This document shows, one piece after another, positions 24,564 to 31,984 of a DNA stretch of 64,000 nt. The DNA lies in the NCBI GenBank assembly GCA_900541585.1, contig UQKD01000007.1, positions 56,257 to 120,256 of the forward strand, in the 5' to 3' direction. The notes beneath the pieces were generated by a model, which saw only the letters and a program-made list of their open reading frames with translations, did no database searches and was not told the DNA's origin. The first letter of the stretch is position 1, and each line of letters opens with the position of its first letter. This DNA comes from an uncultured Alistipes sp. (GTDB lineage: Bacteria > Bacteroidota > Bacteroidia > Bacteroidales > Rikenellaceae). The translations under genes were made by a program, and so were the position numbers.

Positions 24564-25601
24564 ATGAAGCGCATAGGAAATTTATACGAAAAGATCATAT
24601 CGCTGGATAATCTTCGTCTCGCCGATGAAAAGGCAAGACGCGGAAAACTCCGTACATATGGTGTCAAAGTTCATGACAAGAATCGTGAAGCAAATATCCT
24701 TGCCCTGCATGAAACGCTGAAAAATCGTACATTCAAGAACTCCGAATACAGCACGTTCACGATCTATGAGCCGAAAGAGAGGATCATATTTCGATTGCCG
24801 TATTACCCCGACCGCATTCTGCATCATGCGATAATGAATATCCTCGAACCGATATGGGTTTCGGTCTTCACGAAAGACACATATAGCTGCATAAAAGGCC
24901 GAGGTATTCACGGAGCAATGCGGAATGTCAAGAGGGCCATCAAAGACCGGGAAAACGCCCGATATTGCCTCAAAATCGACATCCGAAAGTTTTACCCGTC
25001 GATAGACCACGACGTATTGAAAGCCGTCATCCGCCGCAAAATCAAATGCAAGGATACGCTCGCCCTGCTCGATACGATCATCGATAGCACCGACGGCGTG
25101 CCTATCGGCAACTATTTGAGCCAATACTTCGCAAATCTGATGCTCGCCTACTTCGATCATTGGATCAAGGAGGAGAAGCGGGTGCGGTACTATTTCCGAT
25201 ATGCCGACGACATGGTATTTCTCGCCTCCACGAAAGAGGAGTTGCACATCCTGTTGGCCGACATCAAGAAGTATCTCGCGGCCTTAAAACTGACACTGAA
25301 AGGCAACGAGCAGATATTTCCTATCGCCGAGAACCGGGCGGACAAGCACGGGCGCGGCCTCGATTTCGTCGGATTCGTGTTTTATCACGCTCAAACGCTC
25401 ATGCGGAAAGCCATCAAGCAGAATTTCTGCCGTGCTGCCGCGCGATTGAATAAAAAGCTCAATATCAGCGCAAAAGACTACAAGCAGCGATTATGCAGTT
25501 GGTTCGGATGGGCAAAAGTATCAAACTCAAAACATTTACTAAAAACAATCATCAAACCACAGTTCTATGAAACGTGCATATTACGACGCAATGCCGCCTA
25601 A
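24564..25601 (+). CDS. DGR reverse transcriptase
   Basis: 345 residues, start at ATG 24564 (MKRIGNLYEKIISLDNLRLA); an open frame upstream covers TR and is not coding. RT motifs are: RIIFRLPYYPDRILHHAIMN, LKIDIRKFYPSIDHDVLK (catalytic Asp), PIGNYLSQYFANLML with G182-N-Y-L-S186-Q187 (the GxxxSQ form typical of DGR RTs, in place of QGxxxSP), and FRYADDMVFLAS with Y213-A-D-D216. It lacks maturase or endonuclease domains. It copies TR RNA into cDNA with adenine-specific errors that then replace VR. It overlaps the next gene by 35 bp. Confidence 0.95.
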   Translation: MKRIGNLYEKIISLDNLRLADEKARRGKLRTYGVKVHDKNREANILALHETLKNRTFKNSEYSTFTIYEPKERIIFRLPYYPDRILHHAIMNILEPIWVSVFTKDTYSCIKGRGIHGAMRNVKRAIKDRENARYCLKIDIRKFYPSIDHDVLKAVIRRKIKCKDTLALLDTIIDSTDGVPIGNYLSQYFANLMLAYFDHWIKEEKRVRYYFRYADDMVFLASTKEELHILLADIKKYLAALKLTLKGNEQIFPIAENRADKHGRGLDFVGFVFYHAQTLMRKAIKQNFCRAAARLNKKLNISAKDYKQRLCSWFGWAKVSNSKHLLKTIIKPQFYETCILRRNAA

Positions 25602-25986
25602 ATTCGAGGCGGTAGGCAACGGCAGCTACATCTACCGTTGGGACATTCAGGAAGAGGCCGCACCGCAGCAGCAGGCCATGACGGAGAACGAAGATCAGCC
25701 CGCCACCGAAATTTCACGCACGCAGTATTCCTGCTATGAGGTAATCGTATGGGCTTCCGTATCGAGTAACAAGATCACCGAGGCCGTCATCGGTCAGATG
25801 TGGGAAGCGAACTACGAGCAGAAACTCATCAACGAGTACAATGCCGCCAATCTCGGCGTATATGGCGGCTCCAAGACGAGCGACGAGGCAAAGGCAAAGA
25901 TCGCCTCCTACAAGGCATTTCTCGCAGCGAGAGCCACGTTGAAAGCCCAAATCGACGCAGATTGCGCCGAACTGAACATCGAATAA
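25567..25986 (+). CDS. Hypothetical tail-associated protein, 139 aa
   Basis: Overlaps the end of the RT gene by 35 bp in another frame. MKRAYYDAMPPKFEAVGNGS, YIYRWDIQEE, then YSCYEVIVWASVSSNKITEA and a helical Ala/Lys-rich end (KAKIASYKAFLAARATLKAQ). Tail fibre assembly proteins show similar aromatic N-terminus and helical C-terminus, so a fibre chaperone role is a weak guess. I do not recognise the family. Confidence 0.6.
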   Translation: MKRAYYDAMPPKFEAVGNGSYIYRWDIQEEAAPQQQAMTENEDQPATEISRTQYSCYEVIVWASVSSNKITEAVIGQMWEANYEQKLINEYNAANLGVYGGSKTSDEAKAKIASYKAFLAARATLKAQIDADCAELNIE

Positions 25987-25995
25987 AATCAGATC

Positions 25996-28900
25996 ATGCT
26001 GACCCTGCATTTCAATAACACGACATTGGACGTACAGGAGAGCGATAGCAGCTACCGCTCTCGCTCCCTCATGTCCAAGCCGCAACTCGTCCTGAAATTC
26101 TCCCTATCGGAATTTGTCGAAATTCCGGTCGGAGCATGGTGCGAGTATCAAGGCGTGAAATATAAACTCGGCTCGCCGGAGAACATCAAGAAGAACGGAA
26201 CCCGCAATATCGAATACACGCTCACCCTCGGAACATTGGAGGACAACATGAGCCTGTATAAGATGCGTAATCCCGTCGATAAACGCCTCAAATGGTCGAT
26301 GTGCGCCAAGCCCCACGAACTCGTCGAAGCTATCGTCTGGAATCTCAACCAGCGCGACGGGGCCGGAGTTTGGAAAGTCGGCGAATGTCTCGATGCGGCG
26401 GAGCAGACGGTCGAGTTCAATCACACCTACGTCGATGCTGCATTGCAGGATGTCGCAAACAAATTCGAGACCGAGTGGGAAATCAACGACTACACGATCT
26501 CGCTGCACAAAGTCGAGTATTTCAAGGACGATCCCCTGCCGCTCGCATACGGCAAGGGCAACGGCTTCGAGCCGGGTGTCGGGCGCACCACGCAGAGCGA
26601 TGAGCTGCCGATCAAGCGGCTCTATGTTCAGGGCGGAGACCGCAATATCGACCGCTCGAAATACGGCTCGGCGGAATTGCTGTTGCCGAAGTCGCAGATG
26701 CTCGTTTACGAGGGCCGCACCTATCAATCCGACGCGGAGGGGTATTCCATCGAGCGCATCGACAAGGTTTCCGATGCCGTCAAGGAGGACAGCCTCGATT
26801 GCTCCGAGATATACCCGTCCCGCGAGGGAACGGTATCGGCGGTCGAGTGTATTGACGCCGGAAAGAATTTCTACGACATCATCGACAGCTCCATCCCTGC
26901 CGATCTGAACTTCAACGATTATGTCATCGAGGGCGAGACGGCGACGATCATCTTCCAAAAGGGGATGCTCGCGGGCGACGACAAGCAGTTCGAGTTCAAA
27001 TACAACCACTCGGAACGCCGCTTTGAACTCGTGCCGCAGGAGATCGACGGGGTTACGATGCCGAACGAAACATTCAAGCCCGCCGTCGGCGATACCTACG
27101 CCGTTTTCGGGATCATGCTGCCGGACGCCTATATCTGCAACAATGCGGATAAGACGGGGGCGTCATGGGATATGTTCCGCGAAGCGGCCCGCAAGCTCTA
27201 TGAGAACGAAGATCAGAAATTCACCTTTACCGGCACTCTGCAAGGGCTGTGGGCGAAAAAGAATTGGCTCCGTGTCGGCGGTCGGTTGAAAGTCGGCGGG
27301 TATGTCCTGTTCTCCGATGAGCAGTTCGCCCCCGATGGCCTCCCGATCCGCATCACGGGTATCAAGGAATTTCTCACCTCGCCGTATGCTCCCGTTCTCG
27401 AAATCTCCAACTCGGTTTCGGGCAAGAGCGTATCGTCGCAGCTTCGGGAGATCGGCCAAAACGAGGTGGCGACGGATAACAGCATCCGCTATGCCGTAAG
27501 CTATACCAAGCGTCGGTTCCGCGACGTCCGGGAGACGATGGCGATGTTGGAGGATTCGATGCTCGACAACTTCACGAACTCCATCAGCCCGCTGACCGTG
27601 CAGACGATGATGATGCTCGTCGGGGACGAAAGTCTGCAATTCCGGTTCGTCGCCAGCAAGACCGACCTCACGGCGGTAAGCGACGGCATCACCTACGACA
27701 ATGCGGCGAAGCAGTTGCATATCCCGCACGGATTCATCCAGCACATGACGCTCGGCATCGGCACGATCTCGTCCTCTCATGCCGATTCGGAGTACAAGGT
27801 TTGGGAGATGAACGAATACCTTTCGCCGTACCTCGACAACGGCGACAAGAAGTATTATCTCTATGCCAAAGTCAGCCGCACGGACACCGCCGCAAAGGGC
27901 GATTTCCTGCTCTCTGACCGGGCGATCAAGATGACCGACATTGCAGGGTATTATCATCTGCTGGTCGGCATTCTGAACAGCGAATACGACGGCGAACGGA
28001 GCTATGTTTCGCTCTACGGGTTTTCGGAGATTCTGCCCGGTCGCATCACGACGGATCGCATAGCGACCTCGGACGGCAAGAGCTTCATCGACTTTTTGAG
28101 CAATGCGCTCCACTTGGGAAATGATAGCAGTTATTTAGATTGGAATAACATCGTCGCCGACACACTATCCACGATCAACATGCTGCTGGAAAATGCCACG
28201 ATAAAAACCAAATTGAGCGTTCTCGGCGAAGCATTGATCGCAGGGTTCTATTTCTCGGACGAGATTATCAAATCTACGATGAAATCGGGCAATGACCCCG
28301 CTATGTATTTGAATGGCAAAACCGGTAAGATTCACCTCAAATCGACAACGACCGGAGGTGATTATTCTCTTGATTACGAAAATTCGGAGATTGATATAGA
28401 TGCAGGCGCAGGTGAAGTATCGGCAAGAAATAGTAACGGAGTAGCATATCTGTCTGCAAGTGGCGTCTTCTGCAATAATGCGAAAACAAATGCGATGCCG
28501 TCCTCTACTGGTTATACGCATTACGGTTCAATCGTCGGGCTTGGATATGGCGACGTGGACTATACGTGGGCATTCGACAAAGAAAGCACGTTAATTGCCG
28601 GAGTATATGGACGGGCCAGCAATACGGGTACAGCCCCCGCATACGGCGGATATTTCCGTGATTTGCTGGCCGCCGGACTGATCTTCAATCCAAAATATAT
28701 CGGAGATACCGACACCTATTATTTGTCTGATGGATACACTCAATGCCTCGGAATGACAAATTCAGGGAAAACGGCGACGGTGTATCTTCCGACGGGAGGA
28801 ATGGAAGGTAAAGTTATCTTCGCAAAACAGATAGGTCAAGGACAAATGCGTTTTCGGGCGCGTTCAGGACAATACATATACGATGACATCAGCGTAAACG

Positions 28901-29007
28901 ACTACTACGATGTGCCGGAGGGATGGGAAGCAAAATTCACCTTTGCAATCTTTTACCTGAATAACGTAAAAAAAGAGGCATGGCTTGTAAGTCGCTGGAA
29001 ATTCTAA
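25996..29007 (+). CDS. Tail tip/baseplate protein (prophage tail endopeptidase-like)
   Basis: 1003 residues. The N-terminal third resembles the gp27/gp44-like hub of prophage tail proteins (FVEIPVGAWCEYQGVKYKLG, SWDMFREAARKLYENEDQKF, KNWLRVGGRLKVGGYVLFSD). A helical linker (about 480-530) is followed by a fibre-like region with Gly/Asp-rich repeats (SKTDLTAVSDGITYDNAAKQ) and a C-terminal beta-rich domain (GMEGKVIFAKQIGQGQMRFR). The composition is that of a tail-associated lysin or host-binding protein at the tail tip. The last third is less GC-rich than the rest, which could mean a replaced receptor-binding end (impression only). Confidence 0.75.
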   Translation: MLTLHFNNTTLDVQESDSSYRSRSLMSKPQLVLKFSLSEFVEIPVGAWCEYQGVKYKLGSPENIKKNGTRNIEYTLTLGTLEDNMSLYKMRNPVDKRLKWSMCAKPHELVEAIVWNLNQRDGAGVWKVGECLDAAEQTVEFNHTYVDAALQDVANKFETEWEINDYTISLHKVEYFKDDPLPLAYGKGNGFEPGVGRTTQSDELPIKRLYVQGGDRNIDRSKYGSAELLLPKSQMLVYEGRTYQSDAEGYSIERIDKVSDAVKEDSLDCSEIYPSREGTVSAVECIDAGKNFYDIIDSSIPADLNFNDYVIEGETATIIFQKGMLAGDDKQFEFKYNHSERRFELVPQEIDGVTMPNETFKPAVGDTYAVFGIMLPDAYICNNADKTGASWDMFREAARKLYENEDQKFTFTGTLQGLWAKKNWLRVGGRLKVGGYVLFSDEQFAPDGLPIRITGIKEFLTSPYAPVLEISNSVSGKSVSSQLREIGQNEVATDNSIRYAVSYTKRRFRDVRETMAMLEDSMLDNFTNSISPLTVQTMMMLVGDESLQFRFVASKTDLTAVSDGITYDNAAKQLHIPHGFIQHMTLGIGTISSSHADSEYKVWEMNEYLSPYLDNGDKKYYLYAKVSRTDTAAKGDFLLSDRAIKMTDIAGYYHLLVGILNSEYDGERSYVSLYGFSEILPGRITTDRIATSDGKSFIDFLSNALHLGNDSSYLDWNNIVADTLSTINMLLENATIKTKLSVLGEALIAGFYFSDEIIKSTMKSGNDPAMYLNGKTGKIHLKSTTTGGDYSLDYENSEIDIDAGAGEVSARNSNGVAYLSASGVFCNNAKTNAMPSSTGYTHYGSIVGLGYGDVDYTWAFDKESTLIAGVYGRASNTGTAPAYGGYFRDLLAAGLIFNPKYIGDTDTYYLSDGYTQCLGMTNSGKTATVYLPTGGMEGKVIFAKQIGQGQMRFRARSGQYIYDDISVNDYYDVPEGWEAKFTFAIFYLNNVKKEAWLVSRWKF

Positions 29008-29011
29008 AATA

Positions 29012-29473
29012 TTGACAACCATGACAGAATACGGATATATCAATGATGGAGGCTACCTCGTATCAAGATTCATCGAGAAACAAGTCGAAAAATATAAGGA
29101 CACGGACGGCAAGATCAAAATGCGAGTTATCTCTATTGAAATGCAGATTGAGAAGTTGGCGCAACATGGATGGAAGCCAGTCGATCCGATTGACGAAAGC
29201 GCAATGCAATGTGCCGACGGGTACACCGTGAGAATAACTCCATACGATGCCGGAAACCGCATATCGTATAAATACGAAACAGTATTTGACACTCAAAAGG
29301 TATTCAGAGAAATCCAATCGCTCAAAGATCAGCTCACCAGCAGCGATTATAAAGTCATCAAATGCTACGAGGCGTCTTTGACACGGGCGGCACTCCCCTA
29401 CGACATTGACGAACTACATTCTCAAAGGCAGGCGATAAGAAACCGTATCAATGAGTTAGAGGCGACAATATAA
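29012..29473 (+). CDS. Hypothetical phage protein, 153 aa (tail-linked)
   Basis: Not recognised. 4 bp after the tail-tip gene. Mixed alpha/beta (MTTMTEYGYINDGGYLVSRF) with a helical C-terminal tail (LHSQRQAIRNRINELEATI) that could be a small coiled coil. Possibly a tail-tip chaperone or an attachment to the tail-tip protein. It is the last gene of the morphogenesis operon before the lysis promoter. Confidence 0.6.
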   Translation: MTTMTEYGYINDGGYLVSRFIEKQVEKYKDTDGKIKMRVISIEMQIEKLAQHGWKPVDPIDESAMQCADGYTVRITPYDAGNRISYKYETVFDTQKVFREIQSLKDQLTSSDYKVIKCYEASLTRAALPYDIDELHSQRQAIRNRINELEATI

Positions 29474-29494
29474 TTTTTTATTCGCCCAAATAAG

Positions 29495-29523
29495 TACCTA
29501 TTAGGTATTATTTACTACTTTTG
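29495..29523 (+). promoter_or_regulatory. Candidate late promoter of the lysis cassette (palindrome plus -7 box)
   Basis: Perfect 13-bp palindrome TACCTATTAGGTA (29495-29507), then 8 bp (TTATTTAC), then TACTTTTG (29516-29523), a -7 box. Spacing matches the morphogenesis promoter at 10060-10088 exactly. Transcription would start near 29530, a dozen bases before the ATG at 29543. Confidence 0.65.
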
Positions 29524-29542
29524 TCATAAATCTAAACCTGTT

Positions 29543-30217
29543 ATGGAACAGAAAATTGAAAAGGGAATCGGGTGGCTCGAAAGGCTGCTCAAAATGGAGG
29601 AAAAATACGGGTTCTTCCGCTTTCTGCGGGTACTCCTGCTTTTGCTCCTCACGGGATTTGTAATCCTCACAATCACCAATCCGCGCTATGTGCTGGATAA
29701 GATCGAATCCATCCAAACAGCGCAGCACGACGAATCCGTGGTAAAACGCATTCAGGCGGATGCCGATATTCGCCTGATGCTTCATCATCTGCTCCACACG
29801 CTGAATGCCGACCGCGCATGGCTTATCGAATTGCACAACGGCAGCAAAAACCTATCGTCGGGGTTGCCGTTCCTCTATGGCGATATGCGTATTGAAGTCG
29901 TGGCCGACAGTATTAGCAATGTAGATGATGAATATATCAACTTCCAATTATCGAAATATCCGTTTATCGGAAAACTATTTGATGACGGCTTTTATTGGGG
30001 ATCGGTGGATGCGATCCGAGAAATCGACGAACGAATGTATTTCAAATTCAAGTCTAATTCCGTGAATGAGGTTGCCATACTCGCGCTATATGCCGGAGAG
30101 CGGCCTCTCGGAGTAATCGGGCTGTCGTTCTGCAATGACAAGCACATGGACGCTGCGGCCGTCGGGAAAGCCATCCGCAAATGCGGCATTCAGGTAGCAA
30201 CATTACTATCTAACTAA
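29543..30217 (+). CDS. Membrane-anchored protein with GAF-like domain (lysis region)
   Basis: 224 residues. One N-terminal transmembrane segment (FLRVLLLLLLTGFVILTITN, about 28-47) is preceded by an amphipathic helix, followed by a soluble domain (DADIRLMLHHLLHTLNADRA, WLIELHNGSKNLSSGLPFLY, YAGERPLGVIGLSFCND) with GAF-like pattern. The head of the lysis cassette suggests a regulator or membrane-anchored lysis factor; a pinholin-type role cannot be shown. First gene after a promoter shared in layout with the morphogenesis operon. Confidence 0.55.
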   Translation: MEQKIEKGIGWLERLLKMEEKYGFFRFLRVLLLLLLTGFVILTITNPRYVLDKIESIQTAQHDESVVKRIQADADIRLMLHHLLHTLNADRAWLIELHNGSKNLSSGLPFLYGDMRIEVVADSISNVDDEYINFQLSKYPFIGKLFDDGFYWGSVDAIREIDERMYFKFKSNSVNEVAILALYAGERPLGVIGLSFCNDKHMDAAAVGKAIRKCGIQVATLLSN

Positions 30218-30228
30218 CTATCCAAGAT

Positions 30229-30687
30229 ATGAAACTTTTACTCAAACGAATAGCCCTGAAACCGACCTATACCATCGGCTGGCTCTACATCGACGGGCAA
30301 AAGGTCTGCGACACCATCGAAGATGCCGTGCGAGACCTGAACAAAAACGGGCGGTTCGACAACGGCGAAAAGAAAGTTTACGCCGAAACCGCTATCCCCT
30401 ACGGGACATACGACATCACGCTGAAAGTCCAATCCCCGAAATATAAGGATCGGGCACAGTACAAATTCTGCGACGGCTACCTGCCTCGGCTGCTCAATGT
30501 GCCGGAGTTCGACGGCATCCTGATCCATATCGGCAATACCGCCGAGGATAGCGCGGGGTGCATATTGGTCGGCGAAAACAAGGAGGTCGGCAAGGTGCTG
30601 AACTCGACGGCGACATTCCGACGGGTCTATGCCATGCTCAAAGCGGCCTCCGACCGGGGCGAACCAATCCAAATCGAAATCGTATGA
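30229..30687 (+). CDS. DUF5675 family protein, putative L,D-transpeptidase-like lysis enzyme
   Basis: 152 residues. The conserved end ILIHIGNTAEDSAGCILVGE resembles the H-x-G ... S-x-G-C catalytic pattern of YkuD-type L,D-transpeptidases (H, then S-A-G-C), which act on peptidoglycan crosslinks. IPYGTYDITLKVQSPKY and the beta-rich body also fit. It sits in a lysis cassette where endolysins are expected, so a cell-wall-modifying role is likely though unproven. No signal peptide; export would need the holin-like gene next to it. Confidence 0.6.
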   Translation: MKLLLKRIALKPTYTIGWLYIDGQKVCDTIEDAVRDLNKNGRFDNGEKKVYAETAIPYGTYDITLKVQSPKYKDRAQYKFCDGYLPRLLNVPEFDGILIHIGNTAEDSAGCILVGENKEVGKVLNSTATFRRVYAMLKAASDRGEPIQIEIV

Positions 30688-30800
30688 GAAACGTGAAGAA
30701 AAAGAAACCGACCTACGAACAGATTGTAGATAGGGCATATATCATAGCTTTGACGGCATTAGCATTGGCTTTCCTATCGTTCATGCTGTCGCTTGGATGA
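30684..30800 (+). CDS. Small single-helix membrane protein (possible holin or spanin partner)
   Basis: 38 residues, ATGA overlap with the DUF5675 gene. Basic N-terminus (MRNVKKKKPTYEQIVDRAYI) then one hydrophobic helix (IIALTALALAFLSFMLSLG). The size is well below classic holins, but the location in the lysis cassette and basic cytoplasmic side fit a small hole-forming protein. It was below ordinary gene-calling length. It overlaps the tail end of the leftward 128-residue gene by 20 bp. Confidence 0.55.
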   Translation: MRNVKKKKPTYEQIVDRAYIIALTALALAFLSFMLSLG

Positions 30801-31167
30801 GTTGCCAAACAAGCGAGGTCGCAGCCACTATGAGTGCCCCTACTGAAATCCAAAAGGCTCGACGGGCATATTTGATATTGGATTCTTTCACCCTATTATC
30901 AAGTTGCCTGTCCGCTTCCCTCTTTCCGATTTCTTCGAGGGCATGGCCGCAATCGGCGTAAATAGGACTGAGGTATTGGGGCTGAGTAATACGGAAATCG
31001 CCACCGCTGATTCCGACCCCGACATGCTCATTCGAGAACAGCCGATATATACGAGGCCAATATTCCCCGGATAGTTCCTCGCCTTTTTCGCAAGTAACTT
31101 CCGAATGCCCCGCCGCAATGTATTCGATTACAGCCATAAGCGACTGATAAAACTCCTTTGTTTCCAT
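30781..31167 (-). CDS. Leftward membrane-anchored protein, 128 aa (accessory/moron candidate)
   Basis: Start at ATG 31167 (METKEFYQSLMAVIEYIAAG). The soluble N-terminal part has a possible helix-turn-helix-like pattern but no clear family; the C-terminal ARRAFWISVGALIVAATSLVWQL is a membrane helix. Lies antisense between the lysis genes, facing convergently against the 38-residue gene. Being transcribed opposite to late genes suggests expression in the lysogen; an exclusion or immunity role is an inference. Confidence 0.6.
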   Translation of the reverse strand: METKEFYQSLMAVIEYIAAGHSEVTCEKGEELSGEYWPRIYRLFSNEHVGVGISGGDFRITQPQYLSPIYADCGHALEEIGKREADRQLDNRVKESNIKYARRAFWISVGALIVAATSLVWQLIQATA

Positions 31168-31174
31168 AACGACA

Positions 31175-31182
31175 CAAAAATA
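31175..31182 (-). promoter_or_regulatory. Candidate -7 box for the leftward 128-aa gene
   Basis: Read leftward the sequence is TATTTTTG (TAnnTTTG). Transcription would start within a base or two of the ATG at 31167, making an almost leaderless mRNA. A TTTG about 22 bp upstream lies inside the first codons of the divergent spanin gene. Confidence 0.45.
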
Positions 31183-31192
31183 ACGAACAAAC

Positions 31193-31690
31193 ATGAAACG
31201 ACTTCAAATTATAGTATTTTTTATAATCCTGCTGGCGGTAGTCGGCTGTTGCCCGTGCAAACATCTGACGACCTCGACCGGGACGCGGGACAGCCTGCAT
31301 GTCGAGATCAGGCATCGCACTATATGGATTCCCGACACGGTGCGGGTGCAACTGCCGGCCGAGCGAACCGAGCAGACCGTCCGCCAAGATTCGAGCCACC
31401 TCGAAACCTCGGCGGCGGTATCGGACGCACGGATCAACCCCGACGGATCGCTATCCCACTCGCTCGAAAACAAGACGAACGATCGGGAAATACCGACGCA
31501 GCGGCCGATAGAATATCGCGACAGCATCGTCTATCGGGATCGGGAGATCGAGGTCGAAAAGATTGTCGAGGTAGAGCGCAAATTAACATGGTGGCAACAG
31601 ACGCAAATACGCGGTTTTTGGGTGGCGATTATCATCATCCTCGTACTACTCCGGAAAAAGATTTTTCCCTTGATTCGGCGGTTTATTTGA
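31193..31690 (+). CDS. Unimolecular spanin (u-spanin)-like lipoprotein
   Basis: 165 residues. N-terminal lipoprotein signal (MKRLQIIVFFIILLAVVGC) with lipobox VVGC, a Thr/Glu/Arg-rich coiled or extended periplasmic part (EYRDSIVYRDREIEVEKIVE), and a C-terminal transmembrane helix (GFWVAIIIILVLL) followed by basic residues. An outer-membrane lipid anchor joined to an inner-membrane helix in one chain is the signature of u-spanins, which disrupt the outer membrane in the last step of lysis of Gram-negative hosts. Good support, although sequence families are very diverse. Confidence 0.8.
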   Translation: MKRLQIIVFFIILLAVVGCCPCKHLTTSTGTRDSLHVEIRHRTIWIPDTVRVQLPAERTEQTVRQDSSHLETSAAVSDARINPDGSLSHSLENKTNDREIPTQRPIEYRDSIVYRDREIEVEKIVEVERKLTWWQQTQIRGFWVAIIIILVLLRKKIFPLIRRFI

Positions 31691-31752
31691 GGACGCACAG
31701 GCGATAAATACAGCCGATTATAATAATAAATCCAAATTTCAAAAACTTTTTG

Positions 31753-31760
31753 TACCTTTG
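31753..31760 (+). promoter_or_regulatory. -7 box of the Mrr-like gene leader
   Basis: TACCTTTG (TAnnTTTG). A start near 31767 would give a leader of about 215 nt before the ATG at 31985. No clear -33 is seen. No palindrome of the late-promoter type precedes it, so this is probably expressed separately, including in the lysogen. Confidence 0.5.
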
Positions 31761-31800
31761 CAAAAGTTTTGATATTATAGCGTTTGCTATTGTTTTTGAG

Positions 31801-31983
31801 GCTCATAAAATCGCCAAAATTTCGGAGTACTCTCAAAGAGCAATGGTGGACGCCTGCGTATATCACGTGGGCGTTTCCTTTGTGGAGAGTACGGGCGTTT
31901 GGCGATGCCTATGAGCTTACTAAGGACGCCCACGTTTTCTGCGTCTATCCGTAAACAACAGCAGATGCTTGACTTACGGATAG
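31801..31983 (+). ncRNA. Strongly structured leader upstream of Mrr-like gene
   Basis: Nested long hairpin: GCTCATA (31801) pairs with TATGAGC (31910); ATCGCCAAA (31810) with TTTGGCGAT (31898); GTACTCTC (31827) with GAGAGTAC (31885); then CAAAG/CTTTG and GACGCC/GGCGTT inside. A second hairpin, CTATCCGTAA (31945) with TTACGGATAG (31974), ends one base before the start codon. CGTGGGCGT (about 31866-31874) can pair instead with ACGCCCACG (about 31926-31934), so two structures compete. I do not recognise a known RNA family. It may be a separate small RNA or a control element for the downstream gene. Confidence 0.65.
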
Positions 31984-31984
31984 C

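Noticed and set aside
22460..25601. Group II intron
   Set aside because: The RT lacks maturase/HNH domains, has the DGR GxxxSQ motif, and the repeats show adenine-specific divergence.
31767..31984. Retron msr/msd-type RNA
   Set aside because: No retron-type reverse transcriptase is adjacent; the only RT in the window belongs to the DGR about 6 kb away.
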